Assembly: GCA_025359485.1 (NCBI GenBank)
Contig: JANYGA010000119.1
Location: 1 to 39,448, forward strand
Length of the DNA: 39,448 nt
Source of the DNA: Rhodospirillales bacterium
Lineage (GTDB): Bacteria > Vulcanimicrobiota > Vulcanimicrobiia > Vulcanimicrobiales > Vulcanimicrobiaceae
Direction of reading: 5' to 3'
Positions 15,157 through 24,049 of the stretch are shown piece after piece. Both the position numbers and the translations under genes were made by a program. Below the pieces are notes generated by a model. It searched no databases. It had not been told where the DNA came from and was given only the letters and a program-made list of their open reading frames with translations. Within the stretch, counting starts at the first letter, position 1, and every line of letters starts with the position of its first letter.

Positions 15157-18100
15157 TCACGGTGACGTACGATGCGGAAGACCGCGCAGCAGCGTCGATA
15201 CCGCGACGCTCAGTTGCGAGTCGATGTCGCGCTCGTCTTCGCCGAGCGTTCGCGCGGCGGGGACGTCGACGGGGCGTGGATGGTTTTCCATATTTTGGCC
15301 GTCGAGCGTCAACGTTTTAACGCGTGGGATGCGCACGCGCGACCCGTCGACCATCGTGAGGGAATAGGTGAAGATGATCCATCCGGCCGTCGGCTCGCCA
15401 ACCACCTTGCCGAGATGTGCGCGGCGGTAATCTTCGGTGAAATTTTCCGCATCGGAAAGCGAGTGTGCGTTCGTGAGGAGGACCGTCGGCCGATCGAGCG
15501 TGCGCTGCCCGAGCGACGGTCGTTCGGGCGCGAGCGGATAGCCGCGTTCGATGAAGTTGACGTAATTGCGGCGCGAGAAAATATCGGTCACGTACGGATC
15601 GACGAATCCGCCGTTGTTATTGCGGATATCGACGACGACGCCGTCTTTGGCTTGATTGTCGGTATCGAGGTCGAGCGTGAGTTGCGCAAGCGATCCCTCG
15701 CCCATATCTTCCAGATGCACGTAACCAAGGCGCCCGCCCGAAAGTCGATTCACGAGCGCGCGGCGCGACGCGACCCACGCGCGATACGCAAGGCCGCTCG
15801 CGGTCGCGGCGTCGATCGGCGATACGACGATATCGTGTCCGCCGATGCGAAGCACGATGCGTTTGCCGACCGCATTTTCCAGCAGCGATTCGAGGTTGGT
15901 ACCCGGGCCCAGTTTCGTGCCGTCGACCGTTTCAAGTTCGTCGCCGACGCGTACCGTCCGCGCGAGTGCGAGTGGCCCGAGCGGTACGATTTCGGCGATC
16001 TTTAATCGATGCGTGCGTTCGTAATATGCGCCGTCGAATTCGGCGCCGAGATAGCCCGAGCGCGAGGCGCCCGGATCGCGCGGTGCGCCGACGCCCGAGT
16101 GCGAGGAATTGAGTTCGCCGACCATGAGGTTGAGCAGACGGCGCAATTCGATGGCGTTGTGCGCGCCGCGCACGAGCGGTTCGTAGGTCGCATAGACCGC
16201 GTGCCAATCGACGCCGTTGAATTTGGGATCGGCGTAGAAATTCTGCAACCCGCGCCACGCTTCGTTGAAGAGTTCGATCTTCTCGGTCGCAAAATCGACA
16301 TCGATCTCCGCCGCGAGCGGCACCGGCCGCACGCGCGTATCGGGCGCCACGGCGAAGGCGCGACCGTTTTCGAGATAGTACGCCGAGCCGTCGGCTGCGA
16401 TATTGAGATTCGTCTTCGCTCCGGGCGAACTCGTGAGTTGCTTCGCAACGGCGGGTTCCGTATCGAGCGGATCGACAGAGAGACGATAGACGTTGGATTG
16501 TCCCGCGGCATTCCCGATGAAGACGAGCGATTTTCCATCGCGTGCGAGCGCGATCTCTCCGACGTCGATGCCCGTGGGCAAGAGCGATGCGCGTTCGCCG
16601 ATGCCGTCGAACTCGATGCGCGAGCGCGGACTTTGCGACGCACGCGCGATCGCCGATGGCGATGGTGACGCCGCGGGTTCGAGACTCGGTCCCGGGCTCG
16701 GCACGACGCTCGGTTCGGGTGGTGCTTGGCGGCGTGTCTGCGCGGGCGTGCCGGGTTCGGCCGGCGTCGATTCGGTAAAGAGTCGTCGGAAATCGTCTTC
16801 TTTAAAAAGCGGCGTTCGCGCCACGAGGTCGACTTGGGCGATCTGCCCCGGTTCCGTGCGTTGGCCGGTGAGGAAATAGATGCGCTTGCCGTCGGGCGCC
16901 CACGTCACGGCGCTCGTGCCGGCATTGGCGAGCCGATCGATCGCACGCGGCGTACCGCCTGCGACGGGTACGGCTTTGACGACGACGTACCCGCGCGTCA
17001 CCGTCGATGCAAAGGCGAGATACGCGCCGTCGGGTGAGAACGCGAGCGCGCGGCGATCGCCGAACGGGATGACTTCGTCGAATGCGCCGGATGCGAGCGT
17101 CCGTGTCGTCTTTTGCGCGAGATCGATCACGCGCACGCTGCGATGTTGTTGGATGAACGCGAGCGATTTGCCATCGGGTGAGAACGCGGGCGCGTAGTCG
17201 CGTTCGGCGGCGGTCACGCGCGTCTCGGTTTCGGTCCCGAAATCGTAGAGGAAGATCGCTTCGTCGCCATCGCGATCGGAGACGTATGCGATGCGGCGAC
17301 TATCGGGCGCCCAAGCGATGTTCGCTTCGTTTGCGGTCGTGTGCGTCACGCGCAAACCCGCGCCGCCGTCTTTCGCGGAAGCGGCGAAGATTTGGCCGCG
17401 CGCGGTGAAGGCGACCTTCTTGCCGTCGGGTGAGAGCACGAGTTCGCCAAAGCGCGAGGTGATCGCGAGATGTTGCGGATCGGCTTGCGTCGGTGCGGCG
17501 CCCAGCGCGACACGAACTTCGCGCGCATCACCGCCGACGTCGTAACGCCAGATGCCGAAATCGCGTTCGAAGACGATCGTCTTGCCGTCGCTCGCAATCG
17601 TCGGAAAGACGAGTCGTCCGGTCGTGAAATGCGTGAGCGCTCGCGCGCGCGCACCGGGCGCACGTTCGAAGAGATTGGGCGTACCGTCGCGATCGGAGAC
17701 GTAATAGAGCGTGCGGCCATCGGCCGACCACATGGGCCAGTGCTCGACGGCACCGCCTTCACTCAACCGCGCGAAACGCGCGGAGCCCGTCGCGCCGGGG
17801 TGATAGAGCGCGATGGCGCTCTCGTCGATGTGCGAATGTCCGTGCCGCCACCACTGCGGAAACCCACCGTCGACGAAGGCGATCTCGTCGCTCCCCGGAC
17901 GCGCGGCCGCCTGCGACGACGCAATGTACCGTTCGCGAAAGACGATCGTCGGCGTCCCGCCATTCGCCGGAACGCGCATGATGCAGGGCGTGCTGCCGAC
18001 TTGGTGCGAGATCGACTCGAAGTACAGGACCGAACCATCGCGCGACCAGCCGTCGAGGCCGGTAAAGCCGTCGTCGTGGGTGATGCGGCGGATCGTCGCG

Positions 18101-18420
18101 TCGCCGAAATCGAGGATGCTGAGATCGCCGTGACCGGCACGTGTCGAGACGAAGGCGAGATGCTTGCCGTCGGGGGCGTACATGGGGCGCGACGAGGTGG
18201 CACCGTTCGACACCAAAAGTCGCGCGGTGCCGCCGTTCGCAGGCACGGCCCAAATATCGCCGCCTGCGACGAACGCGATCTCCGCTCGGTCGGGCGAGAT
18301 CGAGGGTTCGGCGAGTGCGATGCGCGCGGGGCGCTCCGCGGCGCGAAGTTGCATGGTGGACCCCAGCGACGCGATGACGACGAAAGCGAGCCCGGTCGAA
18401 ACGATGCGACGAAACATCAT
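15157..18420 (-). CDS. Tricorn-like S41 protease, exported
   Basis: 1087 residues from the first of two adjacent ATGs (18420/18417); the frame is open further upstream (an in-frame ATG at 18475) but that part lacks family sequence. A signal peptide (about 4-28, IVSTGLAFVVIASLGST) is followed by two long beta-propeller regions of WD40-like PD40 repeats (SPDG, YAPDG, WSRDG, WAPDG, FSPDG recur from about 45 to 560). A linker rich in Pro/Ser at about 605-645 comes next, then a helical C1 region, a PDZ domain (about 800-880) and an S41 catalytic domain. H774 in SSHSG, as in tricorn's Ser-His pair, and S989 in SLSDAEN are the likely catalytic residues. Tricorn is a cytosolic peptide shredder in archaea; this copy appears exported, so it probably digests peptides at the envelope. 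It heads the four-gene minus-strand run. Confidence 0.9.
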   Translation of the reverse strand: MMFRRIVSTGLAFVVIASLGSTMQLRAAERPARIALAEPSISPDRAEIAFVAGGDIWAVPANGGTARLLVSNGATSSRPMYAPDGKHLAFVSTRAGHGDLSILDFGDATIRRITHDDGFTGLDGWSRDGSVLYFESISHQVGSTPCIMRVPANGGTPTIVFRERYIASSQAAARPGSDEIAFVDGGFPQWWRHGHSHIDESAIALYHPGATGSARFARLSEGGAVEHWPMWSADGRTLYYVSDRDGTPNLFERAPGARARALTHFTTGRLVFPTIASDGKTIVFERDFGIWRYDVGGDAREVRVALGAAPTQADPQHLAITSRFGELVLSPDGKKVAFTARGQIFAASAKDGGAGLRVTHTTANEANIAWAPDSRRIAYVSDRDGDEAIFLYDFGTETETRVTAAERDYAPAFSPDGKSLAFIQQHRSVRVIDLAQKTTRTLASGAFDEVIPFGDRRALAFSPDGAYLAFASTVTRGYVVVKAVPVAGGTPRAIDRLANAGTSAVTWAPDGKRIYFLTGQRTEPGQIAQVDLVARTPLFKEDDFRRLFTESTPAEPGTPAQTRRQAPPEPSVVPSPGPSLEPAASPSPSAIARASQSPRSRIEFDGIGERASLLPTGIDVGEIALARDGKSLVFIGNAAGQSNVYRLSVDPLDTEPAVAKQLTSSPGAKTNLNIAADGSAYYLENGRAFAVAPDTRVRPVPLAAEIDVDFATEKIELFNEAWRGLQNFYADPKFNGVDWHAVYATYEPLVRGAHNAIELRRLLNLMVGELNSSHSGVGAPRDPGASRSGYLGAEFDGAYYERTHRLKIAEIVPLGPLALARTVRVGDELETVDGTKLGPGTNLESLLENAVGKRIVLRIGGHDIVVSPIDAATASGLAYRAWVASRRALVNRLSGGRLGYVHLEDMGEGSLAQLTLDLDTDNQAKDGVVVDIRNNNGGFVDPYVTDIFSRRNYVNFIERGYPLAPERPSLGQRTLDRPTVLLTNAHSLSDAENFTEDYRRAHLGKVVGEPTAGWIIFTYSLTMVDGSRVRIPRVKTLTLDGQNMENHPRPVDVPAARTLGEDERDIDSQLSVAVSTLLRGLPHRTSP

Positions 18421-18472
18421 CTCAGCTTCGCTCGCGCGGGCTTGCTCCTCCCCCGAACCGAACGGAGATTTC

Positions 18473-19495
18473 ATGCGTTTTCCAACGACGATTGCCGGGA
18501 GCTTACCCAAACCCGATTGGCTCGCCGATCCTGAAAAACTTTGGCCGAGTTGGCATCTTGCGGGCGATGCCTTACGCGTCGCGCAGGCCGACGCCACGCG
18601 CGTCGCGCTCTTCGAACAATTGCGCTCCGGAATCGATGTCGTGACCGACGGCGAGCAGTCGCGGCGTCACTTCGTACACGGGTTTGCGGGTGCGCTCGAT
18701 GGGGTCGATACGAGCAAGCTCGAGCGCCGCGGCATTCGCGGCGATCGCTATGAAGCCGATTGCCCGACGATCGTCGGTCCCGTGCGCCGGGCCGCTGCCA
18801 TTCATGCACGCGAGACGCACTTCGCGCGCGAGTCGACGACGCAGCGCCTCAAGGTGACGCTCCCGGGACCGATGACGATCGTCGACACGCTCGTCGACCA
18901 TCACTACGGCAGCCGCGCGAAGGCGGCGTTCGCGTTCGCTCACGCTTTGCGCGCCGAGATCGACGAACTCGTCGCGATCGGCGTCGATGTCGTGCAGATC
19001 GACGAGCCCGCATTCAACGTCTATTTCGACGAGGTCGAGGCGTGGGGCATCGACGCGCTCGATGCCGTCGTTTCCGGCGTGGGCTGCGAGACGGTCGTGC
19101 ACGTGTGCTACGGCTACGGCGTACCGGCGAACGTCTCGTGGAAATCGGCGCTCGGTTCGCAGTGGGATCAGTACGCGCATCTCTTCCCGATGCTCGCGCG
19201 CAGCAGCGTGCACACCGTCTCGATGGAACTCGCGGGCTCGCACGTCCCCACGCACGTCCTCGGGTTGCTCGGTGAGAAAAACGTCGCGGTCGGGGTGATC
19301 GACGTCGCGACGAACGAGATCGAATCGGCCGAAGACGTTGCAGCGACGATCGACCTCGCGCGCCGTTACCTGCCCGACGAGCGCATTCAGTGCTCGACGA
19401 ATTGCGGTATGGCACCGATGCCGCGCGACGTCGCATATGCGAAGTTGCGCGCGCTCGGTGCGGGTGCGGCGCTCGCGCGCGAGCGCGCGGGCTAA
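18473..19495 (+). CDS. Core MetE-like cobalamin-independent methionine synthase (C-terminal type)
   Basis: 340 residues, equal to the catalytic C-terminal half of MetE only. It starts MRFPTTIAGSLPKPDWL (the TT-x-G-S-x-P-x-P start of the family) and keeps the VTDGEQSR, LPGPMT and QIDEPAF motifs. Zinc ligands fit H210 and C212 (VHVCYG), probably E252 (SMELAG) and C311 (STNCGM). Stand-alone core MetE proteins are known to transfer methyl groups to homocysteine from corrinoid or other donors instead of methyl-tetrahydrofolate polyglutamate; which applies here is unknown. The ATG at 18473 has GGAG eight bases before it. It diverges from the tricorn-like gene across 52 bases and is followed four bases later by the cyclase gene. 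Confidence 0.85.
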   Translation: MRFPTTIAGSLPKPDWLADPEKLWPSWHLAGDALRVAQADATRVALFEQLRSGIDVVTDGEQSRRHFVHGFAGALDGVDTSKLERRGIRGDRYEADCPTIVGPVRRAAAIHARETHFARESTTQRLKVTLPGPMTIVDTLVDHHYGSRAKAAFAFAHALRAEIDELVAIGVDVVQIDEPAFNVYFDEVEAWGIDALDAVVSGVGCETVVHVCYGYGVPANVSWKSALGSQWDQYAHLFPMLARSSVHTVSMELAGSHVPTHVLGLLGEKNVAVGVIDVATNEIESAEDVAATIDLARRYLPDERIQCSTNCGMAPMPRDVAYAKLRALGAGAALARERAG

Positions 19496-19499
19496 AAAT

Positions 19500-22325
19500 A
19501 TGACCGGGTCTTCCGATGCGTCGGCCATCGTCGCGTTTCTCTTCACCGATATCGTGGAGAGTACGCGGCGGTGGGAGACCGATCCCCAAGGGATGGGTGC
19601 GGCGCTTCGTCGCCACGACGCGATCATGCGTGCGACGGTCGCACCGTATCGTGCCCACGTCTTCAAGACGATCGGCGATGCGTTCTGCATCGCATTCGGC
19701 GAAGCGTCGGATGCAGCACATGCCGCGCTCGACGTCCAGCTCGCTCTCGCGCGCGAAGATTTCACCGCAATCGGTGGCATCGCCGTCCGCATGGCGGTTC
19801 ACGCGGGCGTCGTCGAACGACGCGACGACGACTATTTCGGTCAACCGCTCAACCGCGTCGCGCGTCTGCTCGGAATCGCACACGGCGAACAGATCCTCAT
19901 CACGCCCGCTGCCGTCGCCCTCGCACGAGATCGGCTGCGTCCGGGCGCCGTGCTCGACGATCTCGGCGCACACCGCTTGCGCGATATCGCGACACCCGAT
20001 CGCGTTTTTCAACTGCGCGTTCCATCGATGCGTGCGCGCCATCCCGAATTGCGATCGCTCGGTCGCGGGATCACGAACCTTCCGCTCCAGCTCACGAGCT
20101 TCGTCGGCCGCGATGCCGACGTTGCAATGGTGCTCGCACGCGTCGAAGCATCGCGCACGGTGACGCTCGTTGGTCCCGGCGGCGTCGGAAAGACGCGGCT
20201 CGCCATTGCGGTCGGTCGCGAATTGCTCGAGCGTTATCCCGACGGTGTCTGGTTCGTCGATCTCGCTCCGCTTTCGGATCCGGAGTTCGTCGCGGCGGCG
20301 GTCGCAGCCACGCTCGACGTTCGCGTCGCTTCCACGTCGACGGCGACGGACGAGCTCGTCAATGCGCTCGCCGGCAAGCGCGTGGTCATCATATTGGATA
20401 ATTGCGAGCACGTCATCGATTCGGGCGTCGTACTCGCACGCGAACTCTTACGTCGATGCGAGGGATTGCGCATCATCGCGACGTCGCGCGAGCCGCTCTC
20501 CGTACCCGGCGAGTTCGTCTATCGCTTGGAAACGCTCGCAACTCCCGGACCGCACGTCACGTCGGTTGCGGATGCCATGAGCTTTGGTGCCGTCGAGCTT
20601 TTCGTCGATCGCGCGCATGCGATCGATGCGAACTTCGCGCTTACCGATGCCAATGTCGGAAGCGTCGCGGAGATCGTGCGCCGTCTCGACGGCATCGCGC
20701 TCGCAATCGAACTCGCCGCACCTCGCATCGCGACGCTCTCGCCCGGGCAACTCGCCACGCGTCTCAACGAGCGCTTTCGTTTGCTCACGAGCGGCGTACG
20801 TGGAGCGTTGCCGCGTCAGCAAACGTTGTACGCGCTCATCGCGTGGAGTTATGAATTACTTACCGAGCGCGAGCGCACGATCTTTCGTCGCATCGCGATC
20901 TTCGCGGGCGGATTCACGCTCGATGGCGCGACGGTCGTCGCATCCGACGAGGCCTACGATGTGTGGGAGTTGCTCGACGCCCTTTCGGCGCTCCAATCGA
21001 AATCACTCATCGTTGCCGATCGAACGGGCGAAGATGCGCGGTATCATTTCCTCGAATCGACGCGGGCCTTCGCGCTTGAGAAACTCGCCGAAAGCGACGA
21101 GCGGGAAGCGATCGCGCGCAAACACGCGACGTATGTGGCGGCGCTGCTCGTCGAGCTTACGGTGCTGTGGGAGGCGATGGACGAACGCGGTTGGCAAGAT
21201 GCCGCCGCGACCGAACTCGATAACGTGCGGGCGGCGCTCGCATGGACGATCGGCGAATCGCGCGATGCCGAACTCGGCATGCGCGTTCTCACCGCGATCC
21301 ATCAGCCGTTGCGCATCGTCGTGCACGACGAAGCGATGCGCTGGTACGAGCCCGCACGCAACCTCGCGCGCACGCATCCCGATCGTGCACTCGGCGCGGC
21401 AATTCTTTTCAAATACGCGATTCTCAGTGCGCACGGCGCGACCCCGATGTCCGAACGGCTCGAACTCGCGCATGAAGCGCTTGCGGCTGCGGAAGAATCC
21501 GGCGAGCAATTTACGACCATGCGTACCCGCCAGCACATCGCGATCTTGCTGCGCGATACGGGCCGTCTCGAGGAAGCGCGAGCGATGCTCGATCGGGCGC
21601 GAGAGCTCGCGACCGTGAGTGCGGATCGCGCGCGTCTCGCGTCGATCGCCGGCGACCGCGCCGTCGTCGAGTTCGAATGCGGCGCCAACGCACGCGCGCT
21701 CGAACTTATCGAGGAATGCGTTGGCTCAGCTCCCGTCGGAAGTGTTGTCTGGGCAGCGGCTCTCGCGCTTCGGGCCGATATCGATTTCATCGAGGGCCGC
21801 GTCGCCGATGCGCGCTCGGCCGCGCGTGACGCCCGCGTGGCCTTCGCGGAACAAGGGGCGCCGTTCCGACAAGCCGTCGTGCGGTGTAATGAAGCCGCAT
21901 ACGCCCTCGCCGTCGACGACGTGGTGGAGGCGCGCACCCTGCTCGAAGCCGCCCTCGAGACCCTCGAACGCTACGGAAACGTTATGTGGTTAACGATCGC
22001 GCTCGAACACGTCGCACTCTACGCGGCGTTGCGCGAAAATCTCGCAGATGCGGGCAGGCTCTTGGCTCATACCGACGCTCGACTTTCCGCGCTCGGAAAG
22101 AACCGCGAACCGGTCGAAGCGTCCGGCTATGAGCGTGCCCGGCGGTTGATTGCGCCCGCCACGTTCGACGCCGATTCGCGATCGGTGTCGTCGCGACGTG
22201 TCACGCTGACCGATGACCAGGCGGTGCGACTCGGGCGTTCAATTCTCTCTCGAAGCGAGCAAGCGGATGCAATCGCTCCGTCACATCTCGTTTATGCCGA
22301 TCATGAGGTTTCCCAATATGACTGA
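19500..22325 (+). CDS. Class III adenylate cyclase fused to STAND (NB-ARC-type) ATPase and TPR region
   Basis: 941 residues starting MTGSSDASAIVAFLFTDIVE. The cyclase domain (1-175) keeps metal ligands D17 and D60, K56 (adenine-specifying), and the transition-state pair N118/R122 in NRVARL, so it looks active. An AAA/STAND ATPase follows, with Walker A GPGGVGKT (225-232), Walker B VVIILD (295-300) and the SREPL sensor motif, then a winged-helix-like stretch and helical TPR-like repeats from about 570 to 900. The layout resembles mycobacterial cyclase-ATPase-TPR regulators, but the C-terminal LuxR-type DNA-binding helix-turn-helix seen there is absent. It is likely a cytosolic signalling protein that makes cAMP in response to ligand- or partner-triggered assembly. 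It lies four bases after the metE-like gene. Confidence 0.88.
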   Translation: MTGSSDASAIVAFLFTDIVESTRRWETDPQGMGAALRRHDAIMRATVAPYRAHVFKTIGDAFCIAFGEASDAAHAALDVQLALAREDFTAIGGIAVRMAVHAGVVERRDDDYFGQPLNRVARLLGIAHGEQILITPAAVALARDRLRPGAVLDDLGAHRLRDIATPDRVFQLRVPSMRARHPELRSLGRGITNLPLQLTSFVGRDADVAMVLARVEASRTVTLVGPGGVGKTRLAIAVGRELLERYPDGVWFVDLAPLSDPEFVAAAVAATLDVRVASTSTATDELVNALAGKRVVIILDNCEHVIDSGVVLARELLRRCEGLRIIATSREPLSVPGEFVYRLETLATPGPHVTSVADAMSFGAVELFVDRAHAIDANFALTDANVGSVAEIVRRLDGIALAIELAAPRIATLSPGQLATRLNERFRLLTSGVRGALPRQQTLYALIAWSYELLTERERTIFRRIAIFAGGFTLDGATVVASDEAYDVWELLDALSALQSKSLIVADRTGEDARYHFLESTRAFALEKLAESDEREAIARKHATYVAALLVELTVLWEAMDERGWQDAAATELDNVRAALAWTIGESRDAELGMRVLTAIHQPLRIVVHDEAMRWYEPARNLARTHPDRALGAAILFKYAILSAHGATPMSERLELAHEALAAAEESGEQFTTMRTRQHIAILLRDTGRLEEARAMLDRARELATVSADRARLASIAGDRAVVEFECGANARALELIEECVGSAPVGSVVWAAALALRADIDFIEGRVADARSAARDARVAFAEQGAPFRQAVVRCNEAAYALAVDDVVEARTLLEAALETLERYGNVMWLTIALEHVALYAALRENLADAGRLLAHTDARLSALGKNREPVEASGYERARRLIAPATFDADSRSVSSRRVTLTDDQAVRLGRSILSRSEQADAIAPSHLVYADHEVSQYD

Positions 22326-22518
22326 CGCACAAAAATCCCGGGGAAAACTGCTCGACGACCACGATGCGTCGATCGATGCGCTTCACGAGAAATTGAAAAA
22401 AAACACCGACACGGCGCACCACGCGGGACTTCATCACGCGATCGAAGGCGTGAAGAAATCGATGAAGGCTCTGCGCGACGACGACGCGTTCGGTTCGCCG
22501 GGAAATGAGACGGTCTAA
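22318..22518 (+). CDS. Small charged protein of unknown function
   Basis: 66 residues starting MTDAQKSRGKLLDDHD, highly charged and probably helical, with a His-rich middle (TAHHAGLHHAIEG) and repeated Lys and Asp. I do not recognise a family. Its ATG lies inside the last codons of the cyclase gene (eight-base overlap), which suggests translational coupling and a link to the signalling protein. An alternative ATG nine codons earlier (MPIMRF) is possible. The stop TAA at 22516-22518 overlaps the TAG of the sedolisin gene on the other strand, so both transcripts end on the same bases. Confidence 0.6.
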   Translation: MTDAQKSRGKLLDDHDASIDALHEKLKKNTDTAHHAGLHHAIEGVKKSMKALRDDDAFGSPGNETV

Positions 22519-24002
22519 CCACTCAGCCGTTCGTACAGGACTTCACCATCTGGAACGCCGAGCCCCGAGGCGGGCGACCATCCGGGGCCGGCGTCGTACC
22601 GATCGTTGCCACCCGTCGTAATCGCGCGTAATGGCGTTTGCGCCGCGTTCGAAACGTAAAGGAGCGGCGCGAAGAATCCGGCTCGAGCGCCGAGGCGTTC
22701 GTTGAGTCGCGCGACGAGTGCGGCCCAGAGCGGGGCGACAGCGCTCGTCCCCGTCGTAAAGGTCGCCGCGCCGTGGTACACCATCCGATACCCCGGGTCG
22801 ACTTGCGCGGAAACGTCGGGCAATCCACGCGACGTGTGGTTCGAATCGGTTCGCGTCGCGGCGTAAGCAGCGATGGCTTCGCGTTGCCATGGTGGCGCTT
22901 CACCACGTGCCGCGAATCCGCCGCCGGATTGCGGCCACGAACGCTCGTGACCGTCCGTCCCGATCGTCGTGCCTCCACATGCCAAGATGTAGTGATTCGA
23001 CGCTGGTGCGTTGACGTGGGCGTCACCGCATTCGTCGATCGCCGCGCCGGAATCGCCCGATGCGGCGAGCAGCGTCACGCCGAGCAAGGCCGCAACGGCG
23101 GCGAGTTCGTCGAGTCGTGCGAATGCCGCGTGCGTCCATCGGTATTCGAGATGGCCGAAGCTGATCGATAGCGTTGCGGGTCGCCGCTCGTCGAAGAGCG
23201 CACGTTCGATCGCATCGAGAAAGCCTCGTTCGCCGTGCGATGTCGTATAGAGGACGATGCGCGCATCGGGCGCGTGCGCTGCGATGACCTGCACGTCGAT
23301 TGCGAGTTCGCCTTCGAACGTTTCGATATGATGACCGCTAGGCGACGCGCCGTCGCACGCTACGATCTCCGGTTCGGCCGCACGCACGCCATGTGCGGTA
23401 AGTGCCGCGACGAAATCGTCTTCGTCGAACGTACCGCCGAAGCGCAGGATGCCGATCGTCTCTCCGCGGCCCGTCCATTCGCTCCCGAAGTTATATCGGA
23501 TGAGTGTTTGTGCGGCGAGTTCGGCGCGTGCGTCGCGCGCGCTCGACGCGGCTGCCGGTGCATTCGTCGCGCCCGTTGCCGGCGCGACGAATCGCGGCCA
23601 GGCATCGAGTCCGAAGATTCCGCGAACGAGCGGTGCGATCGAGTCCGGTGCCGCGAGCGCCGTCGTTCGCCGGTGGAATGGCTCGGATCGACCGTATCGG
23701 AAATCGGCGATCTTCGTCGCAAATGCCCGTTCGTAATCTCCGATCCGTCCCGATGTAACGACGCTTCGAAAGCCCGAAGCGACGATCTCGATATCGTGAT
23801 CCGCGCAAAACGTTGTAATCCGCGCCCGTGCGTCGGCGCTCGTGTCGAGATCTCGAAAAAGCTCGCGCCGATCTACGTACGAACGCAATCGAGGCGAAAG
23901 CGCGCCGAGCGCGGCGATCGTCTCCATTGCGATTCGATCGTCGCGCTCGCCACGCAACCAAAGCGTCGCGCGGATGCGTTCGTCGCCTGCCGCCCGTCCC
24001 AC
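22515..24002 (-). CDS. Sedolisin (S53, kumamolisin-type) serine-carboxyl peptidase
   Basis: 495 residues from a GTG at 24002. A propeptide domain (about 1-135: AMETIAALGAL, VVTSGRIGDYERAF, VRGIFGLDAWPRF) is followed by the subtilisin-fold catalytic domain. Catalytic residues are E232 and D236 (GELAIDV), oxyanion D317 (SGDSG) and S420 in TGTSAVAPLWAAL, the S53 signature. The C-terminal calcium loop is present (YDAGPGWSPASGLG). The family is acid-active and usually secreted, but no signal peptide is seen. Family-like N-terminal sequence (LDDGSAHPWRGATFV) continues before the GTG with no standard start codon; a CTG at 24053 overlapping the DUF5069 stop would include it. It ends the Lrp-KDD-KamA-DUF5069 run. 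Confidence 0.88.
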   Translation of the reverse strand: MGRAAGDERIRATLWLRGERDDRIAMETIAALGALSPRLRSYVDRRELFRDLDTSADARARITTFCADHDIEIVASGFRSVVTSGRIGDYERAFATKIADFRYGRSEPFHRRTTALAAPDSIAPLVRGIFGLDAWPRFVAPATGATNAPAAASSARDARAELAAQTLIRYNFGSEWTGRGETIGILRFGGTFDEDDFVAALTAHGVRAAEPEIVACDGASPSGHHIETFEGELAIDVQVIAAHAPDARIVLYTTSHGERGFLDAIERALFDERRPATLSISFGHLEYRWTHAAFARLDELAAVAALLGVTLLAASGDSGAAIDECGDAHVNAPASNHYILACGGTTIGTDGHERSWPQSGGGFAARGEAPPWQREAIAAYAATRTDSNHTSRGLPDVSAQVDPGYRMVYHGAATFTTGTSAVAPLWAALVARLNERLGARAGFFAPLLYVSNAAQTPLRAITTGGNDRYDAGPGWSPASGLGVPDGEVLYERLSG

Positions 24003-24049
24003 GAACGTCGCGCCGCGCCACGGATGCGCGCTGCCGTCGTCGAGTTCCC

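Noticed and set aside
15155-15167. Palindrome CGTCACGGTGACG
   Set aside because: It overlaps the last codons of the tricorn-like gene, is short, and has no T-run; chance is the simplest reading.
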